DNA from: Ruegeria arenilitoris
Lineage (GTDB): Bacteria; Pseudomonadota; Alphaproteobacteria; Rhodobacterales; Rhodobacteraceae
NCBI RefSeq assembly: GCF_013031355.1
Contig: NZ_WPZO01000015.1
Location: 26,348 to 90,347 of the forward strand
Length of the DNA: 64,000 bases
Reading direction: 5' to 3'
In this document: positions 41,832 through 49,920 of the stretch, one piece after another
Layout of the letters: each line of letters opens with the position of its first letter
Numbering within the stretch: position 1 is the stretch's first letter
Notes under the pieces: generated by a model
Told to the model about the DNA's origin: nothing
Database searches by the model: none
Seen by the model: only the letters and a program-made list of their open reading frames with translations
Program-made: the position numbers and the translations under genes

Positions 41832-42473
41832 CTAGCCCACCTGTTCTTCGCGAAAACCTTGGCCCTTGAAGCAGCGCACCGGATTGCCGCGCTCCAATGC
41901 GTGGTGCAGTTGGTTTCGGGCGGCCTTCTGCGCAACTTCGTCCGCTGCAATCCGGGCGGCCAGCAACTGTCGCAGGCGCGCCAAGGCCAGTGACTTGTTA
42001 CGATGCTGCGAGCGTTCTTCGCGCGCAACCGCCGCAAGCCCGGTCAGTCCGTGCACCGCACGTACTGCGCTGTCCGTCGTGTTCTGGTGCTGCCCGCCGG
42101 GCCCACCTGCCCGGAAGGTCTCAAACGTAACGTCTCGCTCATGAAACCGATCCGGTGCCAGCGCGGGCGCGGTAAGGTCAAACACTCCGACAAACCAGTT
42201 GGCGCGTTTGTGCTGCGGGCGCAGATTGCTTTTTGCCCTCCACCGAATTGTACCGCGCCACCGGCTGGCGAAGGCCTCGGCATCCGCACCACCAAGCAAT
42301 ACAACGGCCGATTTGAACCCGTGTTTTGTGGACGATCCGCTTGCATCGAAATCCACGGCGAAAAGCTTGGCCTCGTGGCGCATCGCGTTCAGCACACCCG
42401 CAACGGCCTGTTGGCATTCTGCAGGACCGCTGCCACTGGTGATCAAGAGGGTAAGGTGTCCAGCCGCAGTCAT
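41832..42473 (-). CDS. prfH: Peptide chain release factor H
   Basis: This ~213-residue protein lacks the codon-recognition domain of RF1/RF2 but keeps the catalytic domain with GGPGGQ at residues 123-128 (TFRAGGPGGQHQNTTDSAVR), the motif that triggers peptide release. The continuing EERSQHRNKSLALARLRQLL segment is also typical. Its ATG overlaps the rtcB2 stop (ATGA), and the pairing with rtcB2 is the known rtcB2-prfH module thought to deal with ribosomes damaged in the decoding centre. GTG codons upstream are in the rtcB2 3' end. Confidence 0.88.
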   Translation of the reverse strand: MTAAGHLTLLITSGSGPAECQQAVAGVLNAMRHEAKLFAVDFDASGSSTKHGFKSAVVLLGGADAEAFASRWRGTIRWRAKSNLRPQHKRANWFVGVFDLTAPALAPDRFHERDVTFETFRAGGPGGQHQNTTDSAVRAVHGLTGLAAVAREERSQHRNKSLALARLRQLLAARIAADEVAQKAARNQLHHALERGNPVRCFKGQGFREEQVG

Positions 42474-43603
42474 GACCACCTCCGCTCGCGTGTTTTCTTG
42501 AACGTCAAAAGCGGATGGAACTCTGCCACACAATGCCCAGCCCCCTTGCGCACCAGATCCTCGACAACAGCCGTGGCCGATTTATAGGCCAAGGGCGCCT
42601 CTTCGATCAGAAGATCGCGGTCCTCGCACAGGATGCGACCCCCGTAGGGCGTGCGTTGCATGGCTTCGATATCGGACTGTTTTGCACGCACACGGCCATG
42701 CATTGAGGACCGGTCATATCGCCGCCCCGCACCGTGGGCGAGGCTGTTCAGCGCATCGCCATGATCCGCAGAAGACATCAGATAGCTGGCGCTTGCCCGC
42801 GACCCGGCCAGGGGCACAAGCCCCGACCCCGCGACAGCGGCACCCTTGCGGTGCAGCCAGCCGTCGACGTGCTGCTCCAGCAGGTTATGCGGCGCATCCA
42901 CCAGCAGGGTCAGATCGGCACGCAGCGCTTCGGACGCGCGTTCAGCAATGATCCGGCGATTGAGGCTGGCCCAGCGGACCGCCCTGTCGTGATCCTGCAC
43001 ATACGCCCGCGCCTCTGCGCTATCAGGGGCCATGCCTGAGAAGGCATCCTGCGGCAAAGCATTGAGAACGGCAGAGCCGAACCCGCGCGACCCGGAATGC
43101 ACCAGCAAAAAAAGCCGCGACTTATCGAGGACGGCGCATCCGTCGGCGTCAGCCAAGGTCTGCACTTCGCAAAAATGATTACCGCCACCCAACGTGCCCA
43201 GAGAAGCGGCAAACTGATCCGGGGGCAGGTCGATTTCCTCAAGACGCCCTCGATGGTCCCGTGATGAAGGCTCTCCCAGAACCCGCATCCGCCGCAGCGC
43301 CTTTTCCAGCTTCAGCTTGCGCAGAGGCAAGTCCAGCTGGAACAGCGACATGCCGCAGCCGATGTCGTTGCCGATCAGTTGCGGGAAAATCCGATCCGCC
43401 AGGACGGCACACCCGACCGGCCCGTGCTTACCGGGATGCAGGTCGGGAAACGCCGCTATTTTTCGCACTCCGGCCCAGCCGGCGATCTCTTCAAGTTGTT
43501 GTTCGGCCCGTCCGTCGATCCAGGCCGCAGATGTATAGAATTTCGTGATGATGCCACCGCTGGACACAGCAGGTGCGCGACCATCCAAGACAGAATTGCC
43601 CAT
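42470..43603 (-). CDS. rtcB2: RtcB-family RNA-splicing ligase (RtcB2 type)
   Basis: The 377-residue protein has the RtcB motif set: PDLHPGKHGPVGCAVLADRI, NDIGCGMSLFQ (Cys83 metal ligand), GTLGGGNHFCEV, LLVHSGSRGFG, and SLAHGAGRRYDRSSM with His290 as the guanylylated histidine. RtcB joins 2',3'-cyclic phosphate (or 3'-phosphate) ends to 5'-OH ends using GTP and Mn2+. It is shorter than housekeeping RtcB (about 410-480), as in the RtcB2 subgroup paired with PrfH. The ATG at 43603 is preferred; an upstream in-frame codon at 43663 begins an unlikely extension. The start has no clear ribosome site. Confidence 0.85.
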   Translation of the reverse strand: MGNSVLDGRAPAVSSGGIITKFYTSAAWIDGRAEQQLEEIAGWAGVRKIAAFPDLHPGKHGPVGCAVLADRIFPQLIGNDIGCGMSLFQLDLPLRKLKLEKALRRMRVLGEPSSRDHRGRLEEIDLPPDQFAASLGTLGGGNHFCEVQTLADADGCAVLDKSRLFLLVHSGSRGFGSAVLNALPQDAFSGMAPDSAEARAYVQDHDRAVRWASLNRRIIAERASEALRADLTLLVDAPHNLLEQHVDGWLHRKGAAVAGSGLVPLAGSRASASYLMSSADHGDALNSLAHGAGRRYDRSSMHGRVRAKQSDIEAMQRTPYGGRILCEDRDLLIEEAPLAYKSATAVVEDLVRKGAGHCVAEFHPLLTFKKTRERRWS

Positions 43604-43881
43604 GAGATAGTACCCAAAATACGTAAAAAGATACGTCGGCCAGGCGCCGACGAACTGGATCAAACCTGACCTGATTTCAGCTTAGGTGTTGATCGGCCCC
43701 GAAAGGGCAAATTGACGATTAAGCATGTATGTCCCTTTCCTGTTTGGGGTTACGATTTGGGTCCAATGGACCGGATGGAGAGTGTCGTTTACTGAACCGC
43801 CCCGATTCCTGCAAAGTGTTTTGGATACAGGCACAACCCCCCTGTTACCAAAGCGCAACAGCGCCGTGGCAGAAAGGCCAC
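43604..43881. other. Spacer between RNA-repair genes, nothing recognised
   Basis: This 278-bp gap separates the HD-kinase gene from rtcB2 on the same strand. No gene, operator or clear terminator was seen. A separate promoter for rtcB2-prfH may lie here, but no consensus could be fixed. Confidence 0.4.
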
Positions 43882-45030
43882 TCAAGCCACTATTGTGACG
43901 CGGTGTGCTTCCCAGGCCTCGGGCGGCTCCAGCTTCTTCGCCAAATGGTCGATGACAGCATCCGGAACTGCGTCCGGTCTGTTTCGGTTCTGCTGGGAAA
44001 GCTGCTCCGGGTCCACCTCGAGATAGACGATCTCGATCCGTGCGTTGTAATCCCGCAGGAGCCGCAAAATCCGTGATCGGTTCTGCCGCGTGACGTTCGT
44101 AGCGTTCCAGACAAAACCCCTGCCCGCCCGCAAATACGTCCGCGCGCGTTCATGGGCAGCCTGGATGACCTGCCCTTGATTGTCCGTTGCCGAAACGCCC
44201 AACTCCTGGCGGATCAAATCAAGGCTGACAACGGGTTGGTCGGGTCGATTGTTGCCGATCCAGGTATCCTTACCCACGCCCGGCAGGCCTGACATGACCG
44301 TCACCTTACAGCGGAACTCTTCATGCGCCGCAAAGTGCGGATCACGATCCGGCAAATCGAAATAGGACACTCGGCTTTCGTCATTTGCGAAAGGAAACGG
44401 GCGGTTCAGACACCCTGCCTCCTCGAACGTTGCGACAGCAAGTTCAACGCTGTCCAATATCGATTGCTGATCCTCACAGGTGCGCCCCAAAGCATCCGCT
44501 CTGGCATGCAGACAAAGAAGATCAGGACGGCAACGCCAGGATGTTTCGATGGCCAGCCGCTGCGGATCATCCCGTTCGATCAGCCAGAACGGCAATTGGT
44601 GCTGGCTGATGATGCCGCACAGCCCCTCGCGCCACGCAAATGGGGTTCCTGCGTGCCATAGTAGCTGCCGAGCGACGGACGCCCCAACTCGCGAATGACC
44701 GCGAGAGGAAATGCGCCCGTCTTCCTCATGCCTGGTGACATAGGGCTTACCGATGTCATGCAAAAAAGCCGCCCAGAACAGACAGCTCTGCGCGTCTGGC
44801 GACAGCAACCGCCAGGTTTCATCGGCGACAAGCGCCTCAACCACCATCCGCGTGTGGGTGCCCACATCCCCCTCAGCATGGTGAACAGGATCTTGCGGGC
44901 AGTCATCCAGCGCGGCCAATTCGGGCCACAAATCCCAGATCGCACCCCAATCGACTCGCCAGAGCGGGCCGGTCGGAACCAAGGACAACAACTGTTGATG
45001 CGTCACAGTGGGCTTTGCATGTTTACGCAT
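43882..45030 (-). CDS. HD-domain plus P-loop kinase protein, candidate RNA end-healing enzyme
   Basis: This 382-residue protein has an HD domain (FLHDIGKPYVTRHEEDG with His91/Asp92; GHSRVGASVARQLL with His112) and a C-terminal AAA/polynucleotide-kinase-like P-loop domain (VMSGLPGVGKDTWIGN, Lys254) with WNATNVTRQNRSRILRLLRD as the lid-type segment. HD domains can be phosphohydrolases and this P-loop type includes polynucleotide kinases, so the protein could heal 3' phosphate and 5'-OH ends for the RNA ligase encoded just upstream. The ATG at 45030 is preferred: GGAAGGAG lies 6 nt before it and the gene overlaps the ligase stop by 8 nt. Confidence 0.75.
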   Translation of the reverse strand: MRKHAKPTVTHQQLLSLVPTGPLWRVDWGAIWDLWPELAALDDCPQDPVHHAEGDVGTHTRMVVEALVADETWRLLSPDAQSCLFWAAFLHDIGKPYVTRHEEDGRISSRGHSRVGASVARQLLWHAGTPFAWREGLCGIISQHQLPFWLIERDDPQRLAIETSWRCRPDLLCLHARADALGRTCEDQQSILDSVELAVATFEEAGCLNRPFPFANDESRVSYFDLPDRDPHFAAHEEFRCKVTVMSGLPGVGKDTWIGNNRPDQPVVSLDLIRQELGVSATDNQGQVIQAAHERARTYLRAGRGFVWNATNVTRQNRSRILRLLRDYNARIEIVYLEVDPEQLSQQNRNRPDAVPDAVIDHLAKKLEPPEAWEAHRVTIVA

Positions 45031-45835
45031 CATACGCTCCTTCCACGCCAAGTATCGGCGCGAAGATATCGATCCCGTCGGCCAGCGCATTGGGCAGGAT
45101 CGGTCGATCATGCCAATGGCCCTCCGACGCCTGGATCGCCTGATGGAAGTCACCACGTACAAACTTGAACCGGTCCTGCACTTGACCCGCGCCCTCAAGC
45201 TTGATGTACAGCCCTTCGGCCAGATCGCTGTCTTCGGTTTGCTGCTGGACCATGTCAGGGCGGCTGTTTGACTGGACCGCCGCCCTCGCCAAAGCATCCC
45301 GCCAATCGTTCGATTTGTATGGCGTTGGTCGGACCATGGCGTTGAGTTGATCGACAGACGCAAGCTCTCCTTCATGCACGACGGGCACGGGCATGATCGG
45401 CAATCCTGCCAGCAGGGAACGGCGCGCTGCGGTACTCAGAAACACGCCAGTTTCACGGTCAAGTACGTCGAATTCCATGAAATAATGTGGCAGGCGATCG
45501 TAAAAGACCGTGTGCTTGGCATACATCCATTCGCCATACATGACATAGCGCTGACAAAGCACAGGCAGGAACGTATGTGCATGTGCCGCCGCCCAGGTTT
45601 TGAACAGCGCAAAGTGGCGCTCTCGGCCGCCGCCCGACAGAAAGTGCCCCCTGCTTTGCAGTAGCAGGTTTCCGTCTTTGTCAAACGAAACGGCCGCGTT
45701 GGCCCCGTCGAGCTTTTCCTCGACGATCAGATTCTGGCCCGCCAATTCTCTGATTGGTTTGTCATCCGCAAGATCGCCGACCTGAAGGCGCGAACCTTCA
45801 ATGTGCCGCGTGCGCGGGTATTTGTAGATTTCCAT
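45023..45835 (-). CDS. T4-Rnl/DRB0094-like ATP-dependent RNA ligase
   Basis: The 270-residue protein has the nucleotidyltransferase motifs in order: motif I IVEEKLDGANAAVSFD with Lys41 as the adenylated residue, motif III-like HYFMEFDVLDRETG, motif IV AEGLYIKLEGAGQ and motif V DRFKFVRGDFH. It should seal 5'-phosphate to 3'-OH RNA ends with ATP. It is the first gene of the RNA-repair run, and its stop overlaps the HD-kinase start, so the two are translationally coupled as a healing-and-sealing pair. Confidence 0.85.
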   Translation of the reverse strand: MEIYKYPRTRHIEGSRLQVGDLADDKPIRELAGQNLIVEEKLDGANAAVSFDKDGNLLLQSRGHFLSGGGRERHFALFKTWAAAHAHTFLPVLCQRYVMYGEWMYAKHTVFYDRLPHYFMEFDVLDRETGVFLSTAARRSLLAGLPIMPVPVVHEGELASVDQLNAMVRPTPYKSNDWRDALARAAVQSNSRPDMVQQQTEDSDLAEGLYIKLEGAGQVQDRFKFVRGDFHQAIQASEGHWHDRPILPNALADGIDIFAPILGVEGAYDA

Positions 45836-46056
45836 AACTGTCTCACAATGTAATGAAGTCGCACAAAATCACCCGGCCAGAATGGTCAGGTTGAATGATT
45901 GGATATGTGCGCAAGCGTTACATTGGACTTCCGTGGGGTTCGGGGTGAAACAGAACGCGTTGCTACCCGCCGCCTTGGAAAAAATCAATACAGGGCTTGG
46001 GATTAGTGACTTTCGTTGTCGAAAGGGTCACGCCGCACAAAATTGCCGACGGCGGG

Positions 46057-47301
46057 CTACCCCGAGAAGCGATCCGGGCTGAAGGCCTGTATGTCGATTG
46101 GCGACTGCCGGTTTGCAATCTCGTCTGCCACCAGCCGGGCCGTTGTTGAGCCCAGCGTCAAACCCAATTGCCCATGGCCCGTTGCGAAGGTGACATTCGC
46201 CAACCTTCCACTGCGACCAATGATCGGACGAGTGTCAGGTGTCAGCGGCCGCCGTCCGAACCGGCGTTCGGCGCTGCCTGTCTGTAGCCCAGGCAGAACC
46301 CGCCGTGCCTTTTCAACCAGAATATCCGCACGGTTCCAGTTTGGGAGCGCCTCGGCCCCGGCGAACTCAATTGTCCCCGCGACAGCAAGCGCGCCGTCGT
46401 AAGGCGTGATGCCGAACCCGCCTTTTGCGTAGAACACGGTATGAGACAGGTCGACTCCGCTGTTCTTCAAGGCCGTGGAATAACCGATGACGCCTTCTAT
46501 CTGCAGCGGAACGCCCAGCTCCGCAGCCAGATCACGAGACCGCGTGCCCGCAGCCAAGACAAACTCGTCGGCGGCAATGGTACGGCCATCTTGCAGCTTC
46601 ACGGCCGTGATCTGGCGGCCGTTCCGGTCAAAGCCGACTGCACTGCCAGAGATGACCGTTCCCCCACGATTCAAGAAGGCTTCATGCAGCGCCTCAACCA
46701 GCCGCTTCGGTTCGGTCACGAAACTCCAGTCGCGCAGCAGGGCAGCGTACTTGAAATCCGGCGCGATGGCCGGGTCGATGTCATGTGCGTCGCCGCCGCT
46801 GACCTCTTCGATCGAGCACCCCAACTCGCGCGCCAGATCAAAGGCAGCGGCCATGTTGGCGCGATCGTCATCCCCGTCAAACAGCTTGATGACAGGGCGT
46901 TCCACCAACAGTTCCGAGCGCCCGATATCAGCCAATTGCGCCTTGAAATCCGCAGTTGCCAGAAAGGTCAGCCGCGCCAAATCGGCCGCAATGGCCCGCA
47001 TTTTCAAAGGGCGCGCATTGGCGACAAATCGGGCGAACCACGGCGTCAATCGCAGGGCCGAGCTCGGGCGCAATGTCAAAGGCGCTTTGGGATGCATCAA
47101 CAACCCCGGAACTTTCGCCAGCATCCCTGGTTGCGACAGCGGCACAATCTCGCCCACGGCGATGCATCCACATGAGGCCCAGCTGGCCCCCTCACCCACC
47201 GGACCCGGCTCAATGACGGTGACATCGAACCTCTCGGCCTGCAAAGCCAACGCGCAGGAAATACCTACGACGCCACCGCCGATCACCACCAATTCAGGCA
47301 T
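46057..47301 (-). CDS. dadA: FAD-dependent D-amino-acid dehydrogenase (DadA family)
   Basis: The 414-residue protein has the dinucleotide motif LVVIGGGVVGISCALALQAE, the second FAD segment WASCGCIAVGEIVPLSQPG, and the C-terminal GRRPLTPDTRPIIGRSGRLA followed by NVTFATGHGQLGLTLGSTTA. This is the DadA pattern: oxidation of a D-amino acid (D-alanine, D-proline or D-hydroxyproline are known substrates) to the imino or oxo acid. It lies directly downstream of the Ldh2-family gene, with which it may form a pair for proline-derived imino acids. Confidence 0.82.
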   Translation of the reverse strand: MPELVVIGGGVVGISCALALQAERFDVTVIEPGPVGEGASWASCGCIAVGEIVPLSQPGMLAKVPGLLMHPKAPLTLRPSSALRLTPWFARFVANARPLKMRAIAADLARLTFLATADFKAQLADIGRSELLVERPVIKLFDGDDDRANMAAAFDLARELGCSIEEVSGGDAHDIDPAIAPDFKYAALLRDWSFVTEPKRLVEALHEAFLNRGGTVISGSAVGFDRNGRQITAVKLQDGRTIAADEFVLAAGTRSRDLAAELGVPLQIEGVIGYSTALKNSGVDLSHTVFYAKGGFGITPYDGALAVAGTIEFAGAEALPNWNRADILVEKARRVLPGLQTGSAERRFGRRPLTPDTRPIIGRSGRLANVTFATGHGQLGLTLGSTTARLVADEIANRQSPIDIQAFSPDRFSG

Positions 47302-47316
47302 GTCCTGCGACCTTTC

Positions 47317-48327
47317 CTACAGCGTCTGCAACTGTGCCAGCAGGTCCGGCGCAACCGAAACTCCGTTCGCTTCGGTCGCCGCGCGGTTTTTCAGCCGCCC
47401 ATCACCGGGCACGCGCGCGGCTCCGTTGCCCTCGATCTCGGCACAGATGCGGGCGATGTAATCGTTGAATGCAGGGTTGCCGAACCGGCTCGGGTCAATC
47501 GCGATAAGGGTTGCCCCGCCTTTGATGTTGAGGGCCTCAAAGGACTCGCGTTCCTGATTGTCGACCGACAAGGTGCCGCCTGCCAGCGCCGCACCCAGCA
47601 CCTCGATCAGGAAGGCAATGGCAGCGCCCTTGTGTTCGCCAAAGGGCAGCAGGCTGCGGGTTTCCAGAATGGCGTTCGGATCGGTGCTGGGCTGGCCATC
47701 GGTATCCAGCCCCCCGGCGCGCGGCAGGTCATGGCCCTCGGCCGCGGCCATCTTGATATCCATCAGAGCCACCATCGAGGATGCCTGATCCCAGACAATC
47801 GGCTCGCCCCCCGGACGCGGGCACGCAAAGGACATCGGGTTTGTACCAAAGACCGGGCGCACCCCACCCTGCGGCACGACCATGGACAAAGAGTTCACGA
47901 CGCCCAACGCCACAAGCCCCGCCTCAGCCAGCGGCCCGGTGTCAAAGCGCAGCGCGCCCAGATGGTGGCAATTGGCGCATGTAAAGGCCGCAATCCCGTT
48001 CTCGCGTGCCATCTCAATCAGCTCTGCCCGTGCCGCCAATGCGGCTACCTGATAGAACCCGTTGTCGCCATCGCCACGTAACACACCGGGCGCTATTCGG
48101 CGGATTGACGGCGCAGCCATCGGGTTGGCGTAACCCGATGACAAATATTGCGCATATACCGGCAGCAAGCGCAGCCCATGGCTGCGGGGGCCATCACGTT
48201 CGGACATCCGCACAAGATCCGCTATGACTTCACTGCTGTGTGCATCAAGGCCCGCGGACACAAGGACGGATTTGGCCAATGCCTTCACCTCTTCGAGTGA
48301 GAGCGTTTTCGTCGGGGCGTCAGTCAT
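47317..48327 (-). CDS. Ldh2/malate dehydrogenase-type NAD(P) oxidoreductase
   Basis: The ~336-residue protein has the type-2 malate/lactate dehydrogenase fold: MSERDGPRSHGLRLLPVYAQ, FTCANCHHLGALRFDTGPLA with the catalytic His region, and LLPFGEHKGAAIAFLIEVLG. Members reduce 1-pyrroline-2-carboxylate/piperideine-2-carboxylate or oxidise sulfolactate, ureidoglycolate or malate. Beside a DadA-like gene, imino-acid reduction is the likelier role. Two ATGs 9 nt apart (48336, 48327) are possible starts. Confidence 0.78.
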   Translation of the reverse strand: MTDAPTKTLSLEEVKALAKSVLVSAGLDAHSSEVIADLVRMSERDGPRSHGLRLLPVYAQYLSSGYANPMAAPSIRRIAPGVLRGDGDNGFYQVAALAARAELIEMARENGIAAFTCANCHHLGALRFDTGPLAEAGLVALGVVNSLSMVVPQGGVRPVFGTNPMSFACPRPGGEPIVWDQASSMVALMDIKMAAAEGHDLPRAGGLDTDGQPSTDPNAILETRSLLPFGEHKGAAIAFLIEVLGAALAGGTLSVDNQERESFEALNIKGGATLIAIDPSRFGNPAFNDYIARICAEIEGNGAARVPGDGRLKNRAATEANGVSVAPDLLAQLQTL

Positions 48328-48384
48328 TTTCCTCATCCTGTCCTTGTGTCTGGCTGGCGGGCGCTTGCACGCCCGTGTTTTCAG

Positions 48385-49905
48385 TTACGAGTTCTGATAT
48401 TCCAGCTTCTTCTTGGCAACAAATTCGTCAAGTGCCCCGCGCTGATCATCCGGCATCGGCGGCTTGACGTAATTGTCCAACATGCGTTGCGCCTCTTCGT
48501 TGCCGACGGTTTCGGCGGTCTTCGACCCCTCTGCTTCCCACTGTTCGAAACTGTCATTGTTCTGCAGCGGGTTCATGTGCAGTGGGTTTTCCCGGGTATG
48601 GTCTGTTCCAAGGAAGTGTCCGCCGGGGCCGATCTCGGCAATGTCATCCAGAATTGCGTCCAGATTTTCATCCTCAAGCCCGCTGAAGAACCGGTGGAAG
48701 TTCTCAAGCTGCCGTGTGTCCTGTACCCATTTCGAGTAGCTGACCCCAAGCGCGCCTTCCAGAAAACCTGCCGAATGCACGATGTAGTTGGCACCGCCCA
48801 ACAGCACCGGCCACATGGTATTGGCCGTATCAAACGCCGCCTGCATGTCCGGGGATTTCGCCCCGGTCCACATCGTGCAGGTCCGCCACGGCACGCCATA
48901 GAAGCGCGCCATCTGGCCAACCAACAGGTTCATCAGCCCCGGTTCTGGTGACCCCATCATCGGTGCTCCGGTCTTCATCGAAACCCCCATGATCGCCACG
49001 CCCAGAACCATTGGTGCGCCGCGCCGGATGATCTGGCTATAGGCCATGCCCGCCAGCGATTCCGCGATCAGCAGCGCCACGCCACCCTGCGGGCTGGCCG
49101 GCGTTGACGCGCCTGCCAGAACGAAGGGCGACAGCAGGCAGGGCTGGTTGGCGCTGGCGTAAACCCGCAGGCTTTCCAGCATGGTTTCGTCCCAGACCAA
49201 CGGCGTGTTGCAGTTCAGCAGCGCGGCCATCACCACGTTGTTGTCTACGAACTCTTCGCCGAACACGATGCGGGTCATTTCAACCGAGTCGCGCGCAGCC
49301 TGTTCCGACAGCACCGATCCCTTGATCGGCTTGTCCGTCAGTGTCAGCGCCGCGTGGACAAGCTCAAGATGGCGCTGTGGTACGGGCACGTCTTGCGGTT
49401 CGACCGGCAGAACCCCCGGAACCATCATCGACTGGCTCATCTGGCTGAGCTTGAAGAAGTTGTGCGCGTCTTCCAGCATCGACGGACGGCGCACGCCATC
49501 AAGCCCATAGACAAACGGGGCGCCATAGGCGTTCGCGAAAACGGAGTTCCGGTTGCCGACCTGCAACGAACGATCCGGATTGCGTGCCGCATAACTCCAT
49601 TCCGACGGAACCGCCGAGATCAGGTCCATCAGCATGTCCCGGCCAATACGGACCCTCTCTCCCTGAACATCGGCACCGTATTTCTTCCAGTCAGCCAGGG
49701 CCACAGGGTCACGGAATTCGATACCGGTGGTCTCCAGGATCGTCATGGCTGCGTTGTGGATCTTCTCGACCCCGTCGGGGCCAAGCAGATCAATCGGTCC
49801 GATTTTGCGGTTCAGGGTCGGCAGGTAAACCGGTGGCGGATTGGTGCGGGCCTGCACCCGTGCTGCGCGGCCACCCCGGCCAGAACGTGCTCTTGCTTGT
49901 GTCAT
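48385..49905 (-). CDS. MttB-family methylamine/betaine methyltransferase (non-pyrrolysine)
   Basis: This 506-residue protein matches the trimethylamine methyltransferase family: LLGPDGVEKIHNAAMTILET, GIEFRDPVALADWKKYGADV, ALLNCNTPLVWDETMLESLR, and the barrel segments SPFVLAGASTPASPQGGVAL and MSGSPEPG-like MMGSPEPGLMNLLVGQMARF. No amber codon interrupts the frame, so this is a pyrrolysine-free member, whose known substrates include glycine betaine and proline betaine. No cognate corrinoid protein gene is present; instead a THF-dependent demethylating flavoprotein lies 15 nt upstream in the same operon. The acceptor and substrate are open. Confidence 0.82.
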   Translation of the reverse strand: MTQARARSGRGGRAARVQARTNPPPVYLPTLNRKIGPIDLLGPDGVEKIHNAAMTILETTGIEFRDPVALADWKKYGADVQGERVRIGRDMLMDLISAVPSEWSYAARNPDRSLQVGNRNSVFANAYGAPFVYGLDGVRRPSMLEDAHNFFKLSQMSQSMMVPGVLPVEPQDVPVPQRHLELVHAALTLTDKPIKGSVLSEQAARDSVEMTRIVFGEEFVDNNVVMAALLNCNTPLVWDETMLESLRVYASANQPCLLSPFVLAGASTPASPQGGVALLIAESLAGMAYSQIIRRGAPMVLGVAIMGVSMKTGAPMMGSPEPGLMNLLVGQMARFYGVPWRTCTMWTGAKSPDMQAAFDTANTMWPVLLGGANYIVHSAGFLEGALGVSYSKWVQDTRQLENFHRFFSGLEDENLDAILDDIAEIGPGGHFLGTDHTRENPLHMNPLQNNDSFEQWEAEGSKTAETVGNEEAQRMLDNYVKPPMPDDQRGALDEFVAKKKLEYQNS

Positions 49906-49920
49906 TGCATCCCCTCCGAA

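Noticed and set aside
45031..45375. N-terminal extension of the HD-kinase protein by about 115 residues
   Set aside because: It would overlap most of the 3' part of the RNA ligase gene and is Arg/Ser-rich shadow sequence; the start at 45030 has a good ribosome site.
45836..45900. A GG-N10-GC pattern resembling a sigma-54 promoter ahead of the RNA ligase gene
   Set aside because: The -24 part reads CCGG rather than TGGC and the -12 part is poor; no RtcR-type activator gene is in the window.
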